Below are positions 23,901 through 32,270 of a stretch of 38,150 nucleotides of DNA, one piece after another; within the stretch, counting starts at the first letter, position 1; the number at the start of each line of letters is the position of its first letter. The notes beneath the pieces are model-generated. The model ran no database searches. It was not told where the DNA came from and saw nothing but the letters and a program-made list of their open reading frames with translations. The stretch lies in the NCBI GenBank assembly GCA_017399165.1, contig JAFQEF010000043.1, positions 1 to 38,150 on the forward strand. Reading direction: 5' to 3'. The translations under genes and the position numbers were made by a program. This DNA comes from Akkermansia sp. Its GTDB lineage: Bacteria > Verrucomicrobiota > Verrucomicrobiia > Verrucomicrobiales > Akkermansiaceae.

Positions 23901-24495
23901 CTGCTGTCACCCCGGGTTGGTGGACAAGAAGTACGTTGGCGAGGACAGCGCCAAGCTCAACGCGCTATTCTACTTGCTTGATCAGCTGCGTGAAGAAGGA
24001 CACAAGGTGCTGGTGTTCTCCCAGTTCACCACCATGCTCGATATTATTCGCGCCCGACTGGAGGCCGACCACCGTCCCTTCAATTACCTCACCGGTGCCA
24101 CGAAGGACCGTAAGGCTGAGATTGAGAAGTTCCAGACCACTAAGGAACCCTCCGTATTCTTGCTCTCCCTCAAAGCCGGTGGTGCGGGTCTTAACCTTAC
24201 CTCTGCCTCGTACGTCATTCTGTACGACCCGTGGTGGAATCCCGCTGTGGAAAGCCAGGCTATTGACCGTACGCACCGTATCGGCCAGAAGAACAAGGTT
24301 ATTGCCTACCGTCTGCTTACACGCGACTCCGTGGAAGAAAAAATCCGTGTACTGCAGCACCAAAAGAATCAGCTTGTCACTAATGTGCTCGGTGATGAAG
24401 GCTTTGCCTCCAGCCTCGACCTCAATGACCTGCAATTCATTTTGGCCCACGGCGGTGAGGATACGGATGACGATATCATCCTGCCCGATGCCTGA
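20950..24495 (+). CDS. SNF2-family DNA-dependent ATPase/helicase
   Basis: This 1181-residue protein has a C-terminal Swi2/Snf2 motor: DDMGLGKTIQS (Walker A, about 725), DEGQ as the Walker B box (about 833), LSGTPIENR (about 861), LKAGGAGLNLTSAS and DRTHRIGQ (about 1110). Such motors translocate on duplex DNA and displace proteins or polymerase. The first 700 residues are not a recognised domain; no SWIM-type cysteine cluster is seen. An ATG at 20950 has no Shine-Dalgarno. A strong terminator follows. Being next to housekeeping genes, it may act in transcription or repair and not in phage defence. Confidence 0.9.
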   Translation: MLISSLNPDRATLNFLNAYSEAVRDAGEKLQKDGAVTQIFGNHLFIQGRVETKQGGVRTSLRLQGNRWYGSATAEDEDVAGACLIATMVERMYRGTSMPESPNELNEIPLTDVLEEKLDRDLDQKEIDFVTKLEKRYRRFVIEQEIHDHDLVRLNPRWDISGYEALELWPQPPRNILEFWNYIAYAFTKKRITYPEFMNVVTDLEKVQHRISEWEREKEVGCWYDRIQRVNERPPQPPRRPMYMRLVSTINEARFEYRYSEKEDWVPIRERAQLDPILTEFLNGALKMDPQSDILLNVLRDYADREDTVILDLDSEAACRVMNRLFHQPALKGYLVNLDECYFKVVKEPLKWICIDDPIVPNCYGLQLVTAAGVHVTHSVRQLPGQVELYQSDETVFPGPPKWLESTEVEPRYSIPKSVIDSLDGVEFLRKIGATLPPSMEERVVDIEMKPTFSMKIVRGLTSADTEHVLLEVTAQDDPGRRKERLGKDDWELVEQMSVKDKTLLRFIRDRLYPIPGLLEEMNFTYDSPLAAFKSRITKQFPEKFAEWAKTIPDTIKVEMDENLKSLLADPVAAAIRFEVVNQEIDWFDLRVVIDVEGVTLTKEQIRALVSARGGYVRMDDGRWMRLEIKLDDAQRDAVTKLGLDPFDLSGETHRMHALQLADPRAAEVFDPKAWQKIKERTAEIKIDVKPDVPAALNATLRPYQIDGFHFLAYLAVNGFGGILADDMGLGKTIQSITYMLWLREDFIARNKQGRKKVVIPPVLIVCPKSVLDVWAGETEKFAPGIRVLVIRNKEQAVVEDILANYDMVVINYAQLRVCGEQINSIKWLTVILDEGQQIKNPDSKAAKSARELTAYNRLVLSGTPIENRLLDMWSLMAFAMPGVLGSRAYFKKRFDKRKDSQSQNRLAARLKPFLLRRTKQQVAKDLPPRTEEEVYAKMEGVQRQLYKAELRRIQKALLGMDSDESVKKNSFAILQGLMRLRQICCHPGLVDKKYVGEDSAKLNALFYLLDQLREEGHKVLVFSQFTTMLDIIRARLEADHRPFNYLTGATKDRKAEIEKFQTTKEPSVFLLSLKAGGAGLNLTSASYVILYDPWWNPAVESQAIDRTHRIGQKNKVIAYRLLTRDSVEEKIRVLQHQKNQLVTNVLGDEGFASSLDLNDLQFILAHGGEDTDDDIILPDA

Positions 24496-24521
24496 TTTAG
24501 CAACACTTACCCCTTATCCGT

Positions 24522-24562
24522 ACGCCCCGATTTGCCCCCCGCATTTCGGGGCGTGCTTTTTT
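24522..24562 (+). terminator. Terminator after the SNF2 helicase gene
   Basis: ACGCCCCGA (24522-24530) pairs with TCGGGGCGT (24546-24554), followed by GC and six T. Confidence 0.85.
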
Positions 24563-24596
24563 ACGCATAATTCCTTAACAAAACCGTAAAAAAAGT

Positions 24597-24625
24597 TTGC
24601 ATTCCGGAGGAATTGGGGGTATACT
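24597..24625 (+). promoter_or_regulatory. plsY promoter, near-leaderless geometry
   Basis: TTGCAT (24597-24602), 17 nt, TATACT (24620-24625). Transcription should start near 24632, so ATG 24634 is used with almost no leader. The in-frame ATG 24628 would lie upstream of the transcript. Confidence 0.6.
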
Positions 24626-24633
24626 GAATGCGC

Positions 24634-25278
24634 ATGGTAGAGAATGTTATTTACATTGTGGTGGCGTACTTGATAGGTGCGGTGCCGTTCGGATACCTGG
24701 CAGGCCGACTCAATGGGTTGGACTTGCGAGAGCATGGCTCCAAAAACATTGGTGCCACCAATGCCGTGCGAGTTCTCGGCAAAAAGTGGGGCATACCGGT
24801 GTTTATTTGTGATTTCTTGAAAGGCTACTTGCCGTTGTTGTATATGGCCCATCATTTAGGTGGGGATGTAATGGCATTCAGTGCAGGGCAAATGGGGTGG
24901 TACTTGGGTGTGATGTTTGCGCTGATATTGGGGCATACATTTACCTGCTACTTAAATTTCAAAGGTGGTAAAGGCGTAGCTACAACGGGTGGCTGTCTTT
25001 TTGCCATATCTCCTATCGTGGGTGGCGCTGCGTTGCTGACGTGGATTCTCATGATGATACTTACGCGCTATGTGTCGCTCTCCAGCATGATGGCCGGTTT
25101 CTCCATGATGGGGGCGGCTGTGTATATCTTCTGTTGTCAGGATGCCTCTTGCAGTGTGGCAGACGGTATGGTGCTGGGCTTGCTGGGGCTTATCTTTGCA
25201 TTGGTGGTGTGGAAACACCGTTCCAATATTGTGCGTCTCTGCAACGGGACAGAACCTAAAGCATTTTCTAAAAAATAA
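24634..25278 (+). CDS. plsY: Acyl-phosphate:glycerol-3-phosphate acyltransferase
   Basis: The 214-residue polytopic enzyme transfers an acyl group from acyl-phosphate to glycerol-3-phosphate, the first step of phospholipid synthesis. It has the PlsY motifs GSKNIGATNAVRVLGKKWG and GGKGVATTGG, plus HTFTCYLNFKGGKG, in a protein with about five membrane helices. The start is set by the promoter. gpsA, which makes its glycerol-3-phosphate substrate, starts 13 nt after the stop. Confidence 0.93.
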   Translation: MVENVIYIVVAYLIGAVPFGYLAGRLNGLDLREHGSKNIGATNAVRVLGKKWGIPVFICDFLKGYLPLLYMAHHLGGDVMAFSAGQMGWYLGVMFALILGHTFTCYLNFKGGKGVATTGGCLFAISPIVGGAALLTWILMMILTRYVSLSSMMAGFSMMGAAVYIFCCQDASCSVADGMVLGLLGLIFALVVWKHRSNIVRLCNGTEPKAFSKK

Positions 25279-25291
25279 TTTTTTTGATTAT

Positions 25292-26305
25292 ATGTCTCTC
25301 CAATATAAGAAAACGGCTGTTATCGGCGGTGGTGCCTGGGGCACTGCCTTAGCTCTTACCGCATCATACAGTGGGGAAGAAGTTGTTTTGTGGACCTACC
25401 GCGAGGAGGAGGCCGCAATCATCCGTGAAACCCGCCACAGTTTGTGCCGTGTTAAGGGGGCGCGTCCGTTGCCTCCTAATGTTCTGGTGACCAGCAGTTG
25501 GGACGACGTAGCCGGTGCAGATTTGGTGATTGTGGTGGTGCCCAGCGTGGCCATGCGCAGTGTTGCGCAAAGCTTGGCAAATGTGGGGCTGGCAGAGAAT
25601 GCCGTGGTTGTAAGTTGCACCAAGGGTATTGAAAAGGACACCAACCTATTGATGACCGAGATATTGGAGAGTGTGGTCAAATGCCCCGTTGGTGCGCTTT
25701 CCGGTCCCAACCATGCAGAGGATATTGTATTGGAGCTGCCCAGCCTTACCCTGATAGGCTTTGCGAATAAGGAGATAGCCCGTGCTGTGCAACACCGCAT
25801 GAGTACGCCCTACCTGCGCGTGTACACTACAGACGACTTGGTGAGCATGCAAATAGGCGGTGCTATCAAGAATGTGTTTGCCTTGGCCAGCGGTATTTGT
25901 GCCGGTTTGGGCTTAGGCGATAATGCCCGTGCTGCATTGGCTACTCGTGGCTTGGCAGAGATGACCCGCATCGGCATGGCTCGCGGTGGCCGTATGGATA
26001 CGTTCATGGGGCTCTCCGGCATGGGTGATTTGGTGGTAACATGCTACTCCGAACACAGCCGTAATCTTACCTCCGGCCGTTTGATTGCCAAGGGGGTGCC
26101 TGTGGATGAATGCCAAGCCCGTATCGGGCAGGTGGTGGAGGGTATACCCAACACGCTTTCTACCTATCAGTTGGCTCGCAAGCTGGGGGTGCGCACGCCT
26201 ATTACGGATGCCATGTATGAAATCCTCTATTGCGGTAAACCCGCTCGCCAAGCTTTGGATGAGCTGATGACCCGCGACCTGCGCGAGGAGTCTCTTACGG
26301 AGTAA
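25292..26305 (+). CDS. gpsA: Glycerol-3-phosphate dehydrogenase [NAD(P)+]
   Basis: The 337-residue cytosolic enzyme reduces dihydroxyacetone phosphate to glycerol-3-phosphate. The nucleotide loop GGGAWGTALA is at the N-terminus. VVSCTKGIE, LSGPNHAED, the catalytic-lysine region GGAIKNVFALASGI and GLSGMGDLVVTC follow in the normal order. Length fits the family. ATG 25292 begins MSLQYKKTAVIGGG. Being paired with plsY, it supplies the acceptor for the acyltransferase. Confidence 0.95.
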   Translation: MSLQYKKTAVIGGGAWGTALALTASYSGEEVVLWTYREEEAAIIRETRHSLCRVKGARPLPPNVLVTSSWDDVAGADLVIVVVPSVAMRSVAQSLANVGLAENAVVVSCTKGIEKDTNLLMTEILESVVKCPVGALSGPNHAEDIVLELPSLTLIGFANKEIARAVQHRMSTPYLRVYTTDDLVSMQIGGAIKNVFALASGICAGLGLGDNARAALATRGLAEMTRIGMARGGRMDTFMGLSGMGDLVVTCYSEHSRNLTSGRLIAKGVPVDECQARIGQVVEGIPNTLSTYQLARKLGVRTPITDAMYEILYCGKPARQALDELMTRDLREESLTE

Positions 26306-26360
26306 CTGAGTCATTTTTGTAGAATCTGCGCGGTTTTTGCGTTCTTATCTGTATAATATA

Positions 26361-26945
26361 ATGAGTATGGATGAGACGCCCCGTAATTTATGGCTTGCTG
26401 AGGTATGGCTTGAGCACCGAGACCGCTTGGTGCGCCTGTTGGCTACGCGTATGCCCCGTGTGATGCTGCGCCGTATGAGTGCGGACGATGTTGCGCAGGA
26501 GGCATATATGGCATGCGGGCGGCGTTTGGACTACCTGCAAAACCGCCCCGAGGTGCCCATGTTTGTGAAACTGCGCAAAATTGCGCTGCAAACTCTCACG
26601 GACTTGGAGCGGCGGCATCTTGCTGCCGGTAAGCGAGATGCCATGAAGGAAAGTACCTGGGAGGATGAGGAAGAGGAGCACTCCATGGATGCTTGGGCGC
26701 ATTTTGCCGACAGTATCTCCAGCCCCCGTACGCATTTGGAACGCTTGGAGCGCCAGGCCATGGCTCGCCGTATCCTGAATGAGTTGCCCGCGCATGACCG
26801 TGAGATTCTGGAACTGCGTCATTTTGAAGAACTCAGCAATAATGAATGCGCCGCCGTGCTGGAGATTGCCCCCAAGGCTGCCAGTATTCGCTATGTGCGC
26901 GCCTTAAAACGCTTTCAGGATCTGGTGAAAGATTTTGATATGTAA
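26361..26945 (+). CDS. ECF-type RNA polymerase sigma factor
   Basis: The 194-residue protein has a region 2-like part (WLEHRDRLVRLLATRMP... SADDVAQEAYMACGRRL) and a region 4 helix-turn-helix near LPAHDREILELRHFEELSNNECAAVLEIAPKAASIRYVRALKRF. The acidic linker (EDEEEEHSMD) between them is long. A TATAAT at 26352-26357 sits just upstream, and ATG 26367 is an alternative start that would leave a very short leader. The next gene is a transmembrane Ser/Thr kinase 16 nt downstream. In Planctomycetes and Verrucomicrobia such ECF-kinase pairs are known, and the kinase is thought to control the sigma factor. Confidence 0.88.
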   Translation: MSMDETPRNLWLAEVWLEHRDRLVRLLATRMPRVMLRRMSADDVAQEAYMACGRRLDYLQNRPEVPMFVKLRKIALQTLTDLERRHLAAGKRDAMKESTWEDEEEEHSMDAWAHFADSISSPRTHLERLERQAMARRILNELPAHDREILELRHFEELSNNECAAVLEIAPKAASIRYVRALKRFQDLVKDFDM

Positions 26946-26947
26946 CG

Positions 26948-26957
26948 CCCCCCCCCC
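26948..26957 (+). repeat. C10 homopolymer between sigma and kinase genes
   Basis: Ten consecutive C lie between the sigma stop codon (26943-26945) and the kinase ATG (26962), occupying the place of a ribosome-binding site. Slippage here would alter the intergenic spacing or, if a TTG at 26935 is used, the reading frame. Confidence 0.8.
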
Positions 26958-26961
26958 TAAA

Positions 26962-29448
26962 ATGACAGAAGCAGAGCGTGAAGAGTTGGTGGCAGAATTA
27001 GCCGAGTCGTTTTTGGCACGACTGCGGGCAGGGGAGTCCGTTACCATCGATTCCTTTTTGACTGAACATGCAGAGGTGGCAGATGATTTGGCTGAGCTGT
27101 TACCCGCAATGGTTGATATGGAAGGGCTGAGCCGCCATACACAACCACCTGCACCGGCTATGGCTCATTACCCTGAGCGCTTGGGTGATTACCAATTGCT
27201 GGAGCGTATTGGCAGTGGTGGCATGGGTACGGTGTTTCGTGCGCGTCAAGAGTCCTTGCACCGTGAGGTTGCCGTTAAGATTTTGGCTCCGTCTTGGAAC
27301 TCTGACCCCCGCCATAGTGAGGCGTTTGAGAATGAATCCCGCGTGATTGCGGCATTACGCCACACCAATATTGTGGAGGTATTCGGTGCCGGGCAAGAGG
27401 GGCACTACCGCTATTATGTGATGGGCCTTGTGAATGGCAAAGGGGTGAGCGCAGGGCGTTTAGGCGCGGCGTTTCCCGGTATGCCCTATGAGCGCGCCGT
27501 GGCAACGGTGGGCTTGCAGGCAGCCAAAGCGCTTGCTTTTGCTCATAAAAACGGTGTGGTGCACCGAGATGTAAAACCCGGCAACCTGCTTTTGGATAAC
27601 TCCGGTGTATTGCAGGTGAGCGATTTCGGTTTAGCAACCATTCTCAACAATGGAGAGGACGCCCCGCTTGTCACACAAAGTCATGATGGCACCTTGCGCT
27701 ATATGGCACCGGAGCGCCTGCTTAAAGGTATTAACTCTTTTGCGGGAGATCAATACAGCCTGGGTCTCACCCTTTACGAGTTGCTGGCCAAGCGTCCTGT
27801 CTTCCGAGAAACGGAGCCCGGCAAGCTGGTGCAGAATATTTGCAACGGGCTCTTACCACCACTTAAAGGCTATGGTGAGTTAGGGGCAATCATTAACAAA
27901 GCTTCATCCTATGAGGCGACGGAGCGCTATGCCTCTATGGCAGAAATGGCGGAGGACTTGCAACGCTACCTCAACGGCGAGCCCGTTAAGGCGCGCGCCG
28001 CATCGTATTGGCGCCGTTATGTTTTATGGATGCGCCGCCGCCCCGCCGTTGCCGTATGGAGCCATGCTGCTGTTGTGTTGGTGGGGCTGCTCTTCACCAG
28101 CGTGAGCATTGGTTATGCGCGCGTGAGCAAAGCCCTTAAAAATGAAAATGAGCAGCGTTTGTTGGCAGACCGTGCTCTGCTGCGTGAGAATGAACAACGC
28201 GCCCTTGCCGAAAAAAATGAACAAATTGCCGATGCTTGTTTGCAGAGAATTTTTGCCTCTATGATTTCATCTGCAGATGAGGATGGTGCCGTGTTCACCC
28301 CCTCTAAGGCGGATGCCCGTTTGTTGCTTGACTTAATGCCCTATTATGAGCAACTTGCAGAACAGGCAGATAGTGCTAAGGTGATGGATGCTGCCTCTAT
28401 TCTGGCCACCATTGCGCTTAAGACGGGCGATTATGCCACGGCGGAAACCTACTTCCGCCGTGTTACGGAATCCGCCCCCGTAGGCTCCTTCAGCAGTGTA
28501 GAGGCCACCATCGGCTTAGCGGTAGCCATTGCAGCTCAGGCGGAGGGGAAACGCGCTGCGGATGAATCCGTTAAGTTGTTGCTGGCCTTAGAGCAGCAGG
28601 TGCCGGCGGATGCCGATTTTGAGACACGCCTGCAACTGGTACGCGCCTTGCAATTAGCGGCATCATATTCTGCCAGGGAAGGGGCTATCCGCAGGCATGC
28701 CCCCTTGCATCGCTCACACCGTTTGCCGGTTCGTAGCGTTGGGCAAGAGGACCGAGCCCGTGCAGAGCGAGAGCAACTCGCTGTTCGCACGGCTACTTTG
28801 TTACAAAAATTACTGCAAGAGCAGCCAAACAATTTGCAGGTGCAGTTACGCCGTGTAGAAATGCTGTTGGCTGCCCCTTATGATGAGGTTGTAAAGCTTT
28901 TAGCTCCTCATGGGGAGACGGCGGCCTCCCTGTTGGAGTCTATCCTGAAGCAATACCCGGACTCCAACGATGCTGCCTTCATGTATGTGCGCATGGCTGC
29001 CCTGGGGCAGCGCTCCGGGCAGGGGGCGGCTGTAGGGCAGGTGGATTACGCGCGTGCGGCATCCTATGCGCAATCTCTTTTGGCGGATAACCCGGCAGAC
29101 AGTGAGCTGATTATGTTGTTCCTCTCCGTTCGCGATAAATACGCTATGAAGCTGAAACAACAGGGGCAGGCAGATGCCGCAGCTAAAGAAAACGAGCGTA
29201 CTCTGGCTATTTTATCCTTTTTGACGGAGCGTGCAGACTTTACGCCCGAGATGCGAGAGCGCCTAGTCATGCTGGTGGCCATGCATCCGCAGCATGAGCA
29301 GGGGCGCACCCAACAAGAGCAGGAGATTCGGACCCTGCTACAAAACTATGATGATGCCCGCATTAAGGAGCTGCAACAGCGCATGCAGCGGTTGCGCTCT
29401 GCTCCACCGGGGCCGCGCCGCCGCCGCCCCGGCCGCTCTGTCAAGTAA
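26962..29448 (+). CDS. Transmembrane Ser/Thr protein kinase (PknB-type)
   Basis: The 828-residue protein has an N-terminal stretch with SFLTEHAEVADDLAELLPAM, common before kinases in these phyla. The kinase domain has GSGGMG loop (about 83), VAVKIL lysine (about 102), HRDVKPGN (about 200), DFGLA (about 220) and APER. All catalytic residues are present. One membrane helix (VAVWSHAAVVLVGLLFTSV, about 363-386) leads to a charged coiled-coil (NENEQRLLADRALLRENEQ) and a long TPR-like helical region. It likely senses an envelope signal and regulates the upstream ECF sigma factor. An in-frame TTG at 26935 overlapping the sigma gene would extend it by nine residues through the C-tract. Confidence 0.92.
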   Translation: MTEAEREELVAELAESFLARLRAGESVTIDSFLTEHAEVADDLAELLPAMVDMEGLSRHTQPPAPAMAHYPERLGDYQLLERIGSGGMGTVFRARQESLHREVAVKILAPSWNSDPRHSEAFENESRVIAALRHTNIVEVFGAGQEGHYRYYVMGLVNGKGVSAGRLGAAFPGMPYERAVATVGLQAAKALAFAHKNGVVHRDVKPGNLLLDNSGVLQVSDFGLATILNNGEDAPLVTQSHDGTLRYMAPERLLKGINSFAGDQYSLGLTLYELLAKRPVFRETEPGKLVQNICNGLLPPLKGYGELGAIINKASSYEATERYASMAEMAEDLQRYLNGEPVKARAASYWRRYVLWMRRRPAVAVWSHAAVVLVGLLFTSVSIGYARVSKALKNENEQRLLADRALLRENEQRALAEKNEQIADACLQRIFASMISSADEDGAVFTPSKADARLLLDLMPYYEQLAEQADSAKVMDAASILATIALKTGDYATAETYFRRVTESAPVGSFSSVEATIGLAVAIAAQAEGKRAADESVKLLLALEQQVPADADFETRLQLVRALQLAASYSAREGAIRRHAPLHRSHRLPVRSVGQEDRARAEREQLAVRTATLLQKLLQEQPNNLQVQLRRVEMLLAAPYDEVVKLLAPHGETAASLLESILKQYPDSNDAAFMYVRMAALGQRSGQGAAVGQVDYARAASYAQSLLADNPADSELIMLFLSVRDKYAMKLKQQGQADAAAKENERTLAILSFLTERADFTPEMRERLVMLVAMHPQHEQGRTQQEQEIRTLLQNYDDARIKELQQRMQRLRSAPPGPRRRRPGRSVK

Positions 29449-29449
29449 C

Positions 29450-29527
29450 ATGCCGTTAGAACAAGTACCCGTTAAACATATTTTTGTTGATATCGGTGGG
29501 GCTTTAGGCATGAATGCTCCCGGATAA
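29450..29527 (+). pseudogene. Truncated HAD-hydrolase-like N-terminus
   Basis: Twenty-five codons starting 1 nt after the kinase stop encode MPLEQVPVKHIFVDIGGALG..., then TAA. IFVDIGG(A/V)L is the usual first strand and motif I region of HAD-like hydrolases. The frame ends exactly where the repeat island begins (GGGCAATTTGTAGGGG), and no remaining HAD sequence was found in the next 500 nt. It looks like the 5' stub of a gene cut by the repeat insertion or a deletion. The match is short, so the family call is tentative. Confidence 0.45.
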
Positions 29528-30009
29528 AGGGCAATTTGTAGGGGATACCCTACGGGCGAATGCCCGCCGAAATCAGAGCCCCGGTGAGGGGCGATATAAT
29601 GCGTGGCTTAAATATGGGGGCAAAAATACATATAACGCCTCAATTCAATGCACAACATTATGCCACCCCTGCCGGGGTTCGCATCTGTTTTTGCATATTT
29701 CCCGGGGGTTCGCCGCTGGCGCGGCTCCACGCCCGGGCTATTCTATGGCACCCCGACGGGGCTCAAAAAATCGGCTCGCTAACGCTCGCGGTTTCTCCCC
29801 CACAACTAACAATTTGTTTATATCGTAGGGGGGGACTTAAGTCCCACTTTCATGGTGGTATACCTTGATAATATGTTGGACTAAAGTCCAACACTCCGAT
29901 AGTATTCGCCCCCACAACTACCAATTTGTATGTATTACACCGTCTTATCAACAACAGCATTTCTTCCGCACGGGAGGAAAGGCTGTTTTGTAATTTGCCT
30001 GTGGGGGCG
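29528..30009. repeat. Composite hairpin-repeat island
   Basis: No gene is seen. Hairpins of one style include GCCCC-GGTGA-GGGGC (29578-29592), ACCCC-TGCC-GGGGT (29665-29678), a large CCCGGG...CCCGGG hairpin (29701-29737) and CCCC-GAC-GGGG (29751-29761). Two further motifs, GGGACTTAAGTCCC (29832-29845) and TTGGACTAAAGTCCAA (29877-29892), are near-perfect palindromes. CAATTTGTAGGGG occurs at 29532 and a partly related CCCCCACAACTACCAATTTGTA at 29909. The AATTTGTAGGGG word recurs near 37951. These resemble mobile repeat clusters seen in many bacterial genomes, but their mobilising enzyme is not here. Confidence 0.7.
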
Positions 30010-32244
30010 TTACTGTTTGTTCAATATCTTGTCAGCAATCTGCATGATATCTCCGCTTGGCTTGGTGAGCAGGGGGAGCTTCATGGTTGCAAAGGCGGTG
30101 TCAATGGCATCCAAACGCGGGTTTTTGATGTTGACATACTCCACGGCCTCGCCGTTGTTGGTGGTAATCTGCTTTTCTGCAGAGCCTAAGTCTGCGGCTG
30201 TGGCTGTGCCCTCTAATTGTGCCGTGCACAGTTCAAAATAGGCCTTCCACCGCTCGGAGTAGTAGTGCTGCATCAGCTCGGCATATTGGCGGTGGGCGTA
30301 GTCGTTAAGTACGCTGATATCCGGGCGCCAAGTGGTGATGAGGCGGCGCAGGGCGCGGGTGTTAGCCTCCTTATCTGCCGGGGTTGTGCCGCGGTTGGCG
30401 GCTCCCTCTAAATAAGCCCCCAGCAAGAAATGCTCGGTGCAGCGCAGTACCTCTGCCGTATCCCTAATCAGCAGTAAGAATGCTGCGCTTTCCTGCGCAA
30501 AGGCTTCTTTATCTTTTTTAGCGTAGGCCTCCTTGCAACGTTGCAGTTGCGGGCGTGCGCGGTCTGCCAGCACCTGGCGGCACAGGTCTGCCAAGTCGTA
30601 GCGGTAGGTTTCTAAGGAGGTAAGGCTTTCTCCCATCTCTACGCCGGCAGCCAACATTTTGCGCGCTGCGGTTTCTACCTCTTGAGGGTTATAGTACATA
30701 TGCGGGTTAGACCACGTGGAGGCTTTTTTTGCATCCAGGTTGGGGCGGGCACAGATGATGTTTTCCAAGCAACCTTCGCGCATTTTATCCGGTTTGTAGA
30801 TACCGTTCATAATCAGACGCAAAGCCTCCATTAACCGTTTGTTGGTGTTGCCGTAGCGAGCTTTTGCATAATGTGTGAGGAATTGCTCGCGGTCGATAAT
30901 GCCACGGTTATTTACGCGCTCGTAGAGCAGGGCATAGTATAACGGGTTGGTTTCAAGCCCCTCAGAGATAAGGCCTATACCAATGGCATTTGATTGCTCG
31001 GTGCTGAGCTGCTCCAGCACTTCCGCCCCGCCGTATAAGCCGTTGTTACCGCCAAAGTTGGCAAGCTCACACCACACAAACGGCAGGTTATTGTAATTGA
31101 AGTTTTTGGGGCTTTTGGCAGACAAGTTTTTGTTGAGTGCCAATATGATGGTGTGCTCGGCAGTGCAACCTTGCAGTAGCTTTTTGTCGGGGTTGCCACC
31201 CCAAGCCTGTAATAGCCAAACGGAGCCCGGGGAGGCCGCCTGCATGGCTTTTTGCACGGCTTGGGCAGCAGCTGTTAAATCTGTGTTCCCTTTTTTACCT
31301 CCCTCGTGGAAGAGGTCTCCGCCGTACACCTTTGCTGTGGTGCCGTATACATCATGCAGGTGTTTGTACCATAATGCGGCAAGGCTTTCAAAAGCCTCTG
31401 CCGTGGGTTGCAGTACAGCCGGGCGGTTGTAGCCACACCATTTGCCTTGCCCTAATATTTTGCCGTTAATGCCTGCTTGAGGCATATCGTGCGGCACAAA
31501 GCCCACATAGCCTTGCAGCACAGGCTCCATGCCCAGCTCGTTTAATCTTTTAACGATGAATTGCCCCAGCTCTGCCTCGCTGTCGATGAGGCTTTGAGAA
31601 ATCGGGCCTCCCTCGCCCTCCAAATTCCCCATGTTCCACCATGCGGAGTATGCGGGATTGGGTATGTAGGCCTTAATCTTCTCCTCCGAGTATTCCAGCT
31701 CGCGCAGGAAATTTTGCCAAACTTTTTCTAAGCCCGAGGTAACAAGTACATACTGAAAACCGTTAAGTGCCAGCATATCCAGCTCGCGCTCCCAACGGGC
31801 TTTATCCCAATGCGCCCCGCTGTAGCTCAGCGTGCAATAATTGTAAGCATAGTTAAAGGGCAGGGCGGCAGGCACTTTCACACAGGTGGTGGGTATCACA
31901 AATTGTGCGCCGCTGCTGTTGTCCCCATTCCAAGAGAAATGCACATGGGCAATGTTGCGCAGGTAGAACCCGTATGCACGTATACACTCCCGTTGGTTGG
32001 CGGCAGTGATGCATATTTTGCCTCCGTTGCCGGTAATGGTCGGGGTGCTATTTTGAGCATCGAGGCGGAAGATGACTTTATCGGCAAACTGCGGGGTCAT
32101 CCGCTTAACCAATGCCTCTGCCGCTGCTGTTGGGCCGGGGACCCGCTCTGCCTGCTGGGCTGCCTCTTTTTGACCGCATGCGGAGGTAAGGGATACGGTA
32201 CACATGGATACTAAAATGACCGGAATAAGGGAACTGAGCTTCAT
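30010..32244 (-). CDS. Alpha-N-acetylglucosaminidase (GH89), lipoprotein
   Basis: The 744-residue protein matches the NAGLU family: CTLSYSGAHWDKARWERELDMLALNG, then DLFHEGG with a likely acid/base Glu near 314, WCELANFGGNNGLYGG, and GLISEGLE with a likely nucleophile near 428. The positions agree with Glu316 and Glu446 of human NAGLU. It releases alpha-linked GlcNAc from glycans such as gastric mucin O-glycans. The leader ends in LTSAC, a lipobox, so it should be membrane-anchored. I start at ATG 32244 because a longer frame from 32304 would bury the signal. It lies downstream of the gsp genes but behind a terminator. Confidence 0.9.
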   Translation of the reverse strand: MKLSSLIPVILVSMCTVSLTSACGQKEAAQQAERVPGPTAAAEALVKRMTPQFADKVIFRLDAQNSTPTITGNGGKICITAANQRECIRAYGFYLRNIAHVHFSWNGDNSSGAQFVIPTTCVKVPAALPFNYAYNYCTLSYSGAHWDKARWERELDMLALNGFQYVLVTSGLEKVWQNFLRELEYSEEKIKAYIPNPAYSAWWNMGNLEGEGGPISQSLIDSEAELGQFIVKRLNELGMEPVLQGYVGFVPHDMPQAGINGKILGQGKWCGYNRPAVLQPTAEAFESLAALWYKHLHDVYGTTAKVYGGDLFHEGGKKGNTDLTAAAQAVQKAMQAASPGSVWLLQAWGGNPDKKLLQGCTAEHTIILALNKNLSAKSPKNFNYNNLPFVWCELANFGGNNGLYGGAEVLEQLSTEQSNAIGIGLISEGLETNPLYYALLYERVNNRGIIDREQFLTHYAKARYGNTNKRLMEALRLIMNGIYKPDKMREGCLENIICARPNLDAKKASTWSNPHMYYNPQEVETAARKMLAAGVEMGESLTSLETYRYDLADLCRQVLADRARPQLQRCKEAYAKKDKEAFAQESAAFLLLIRDTAEVLRCTEHFLLGAYLEGAANRGTTPADKEANTRALRRLITTWRPDISVLNDYAHRQYAELMQHYYSERWKAYFELCTAQLEGTATAADLGSAEKQITTNNGEAVEYVNIKNPRLDAIDTAFATMKLPLLTKPSGDIMQIADKILNKQ

Positions 32245-32270
32245 GTGTTTTATTATTGTTTTTATTTGAT

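Noticed and set aside
20965..23910. A 981-codon open frame antisense to the SNF2 helicase gene
   Set aside because: It mirrors the codon pattern of the real gene, contains no recognisable domain, and the sense frame has all helicase motifs.
20950..24495. SNF2 gene as part of a phage-defence system (for example DISARM)
   Set aside because: No methylase, nuclease or other defence gene is adjacent; its neighbours are plsY, gpsA and an ankyrin protein.
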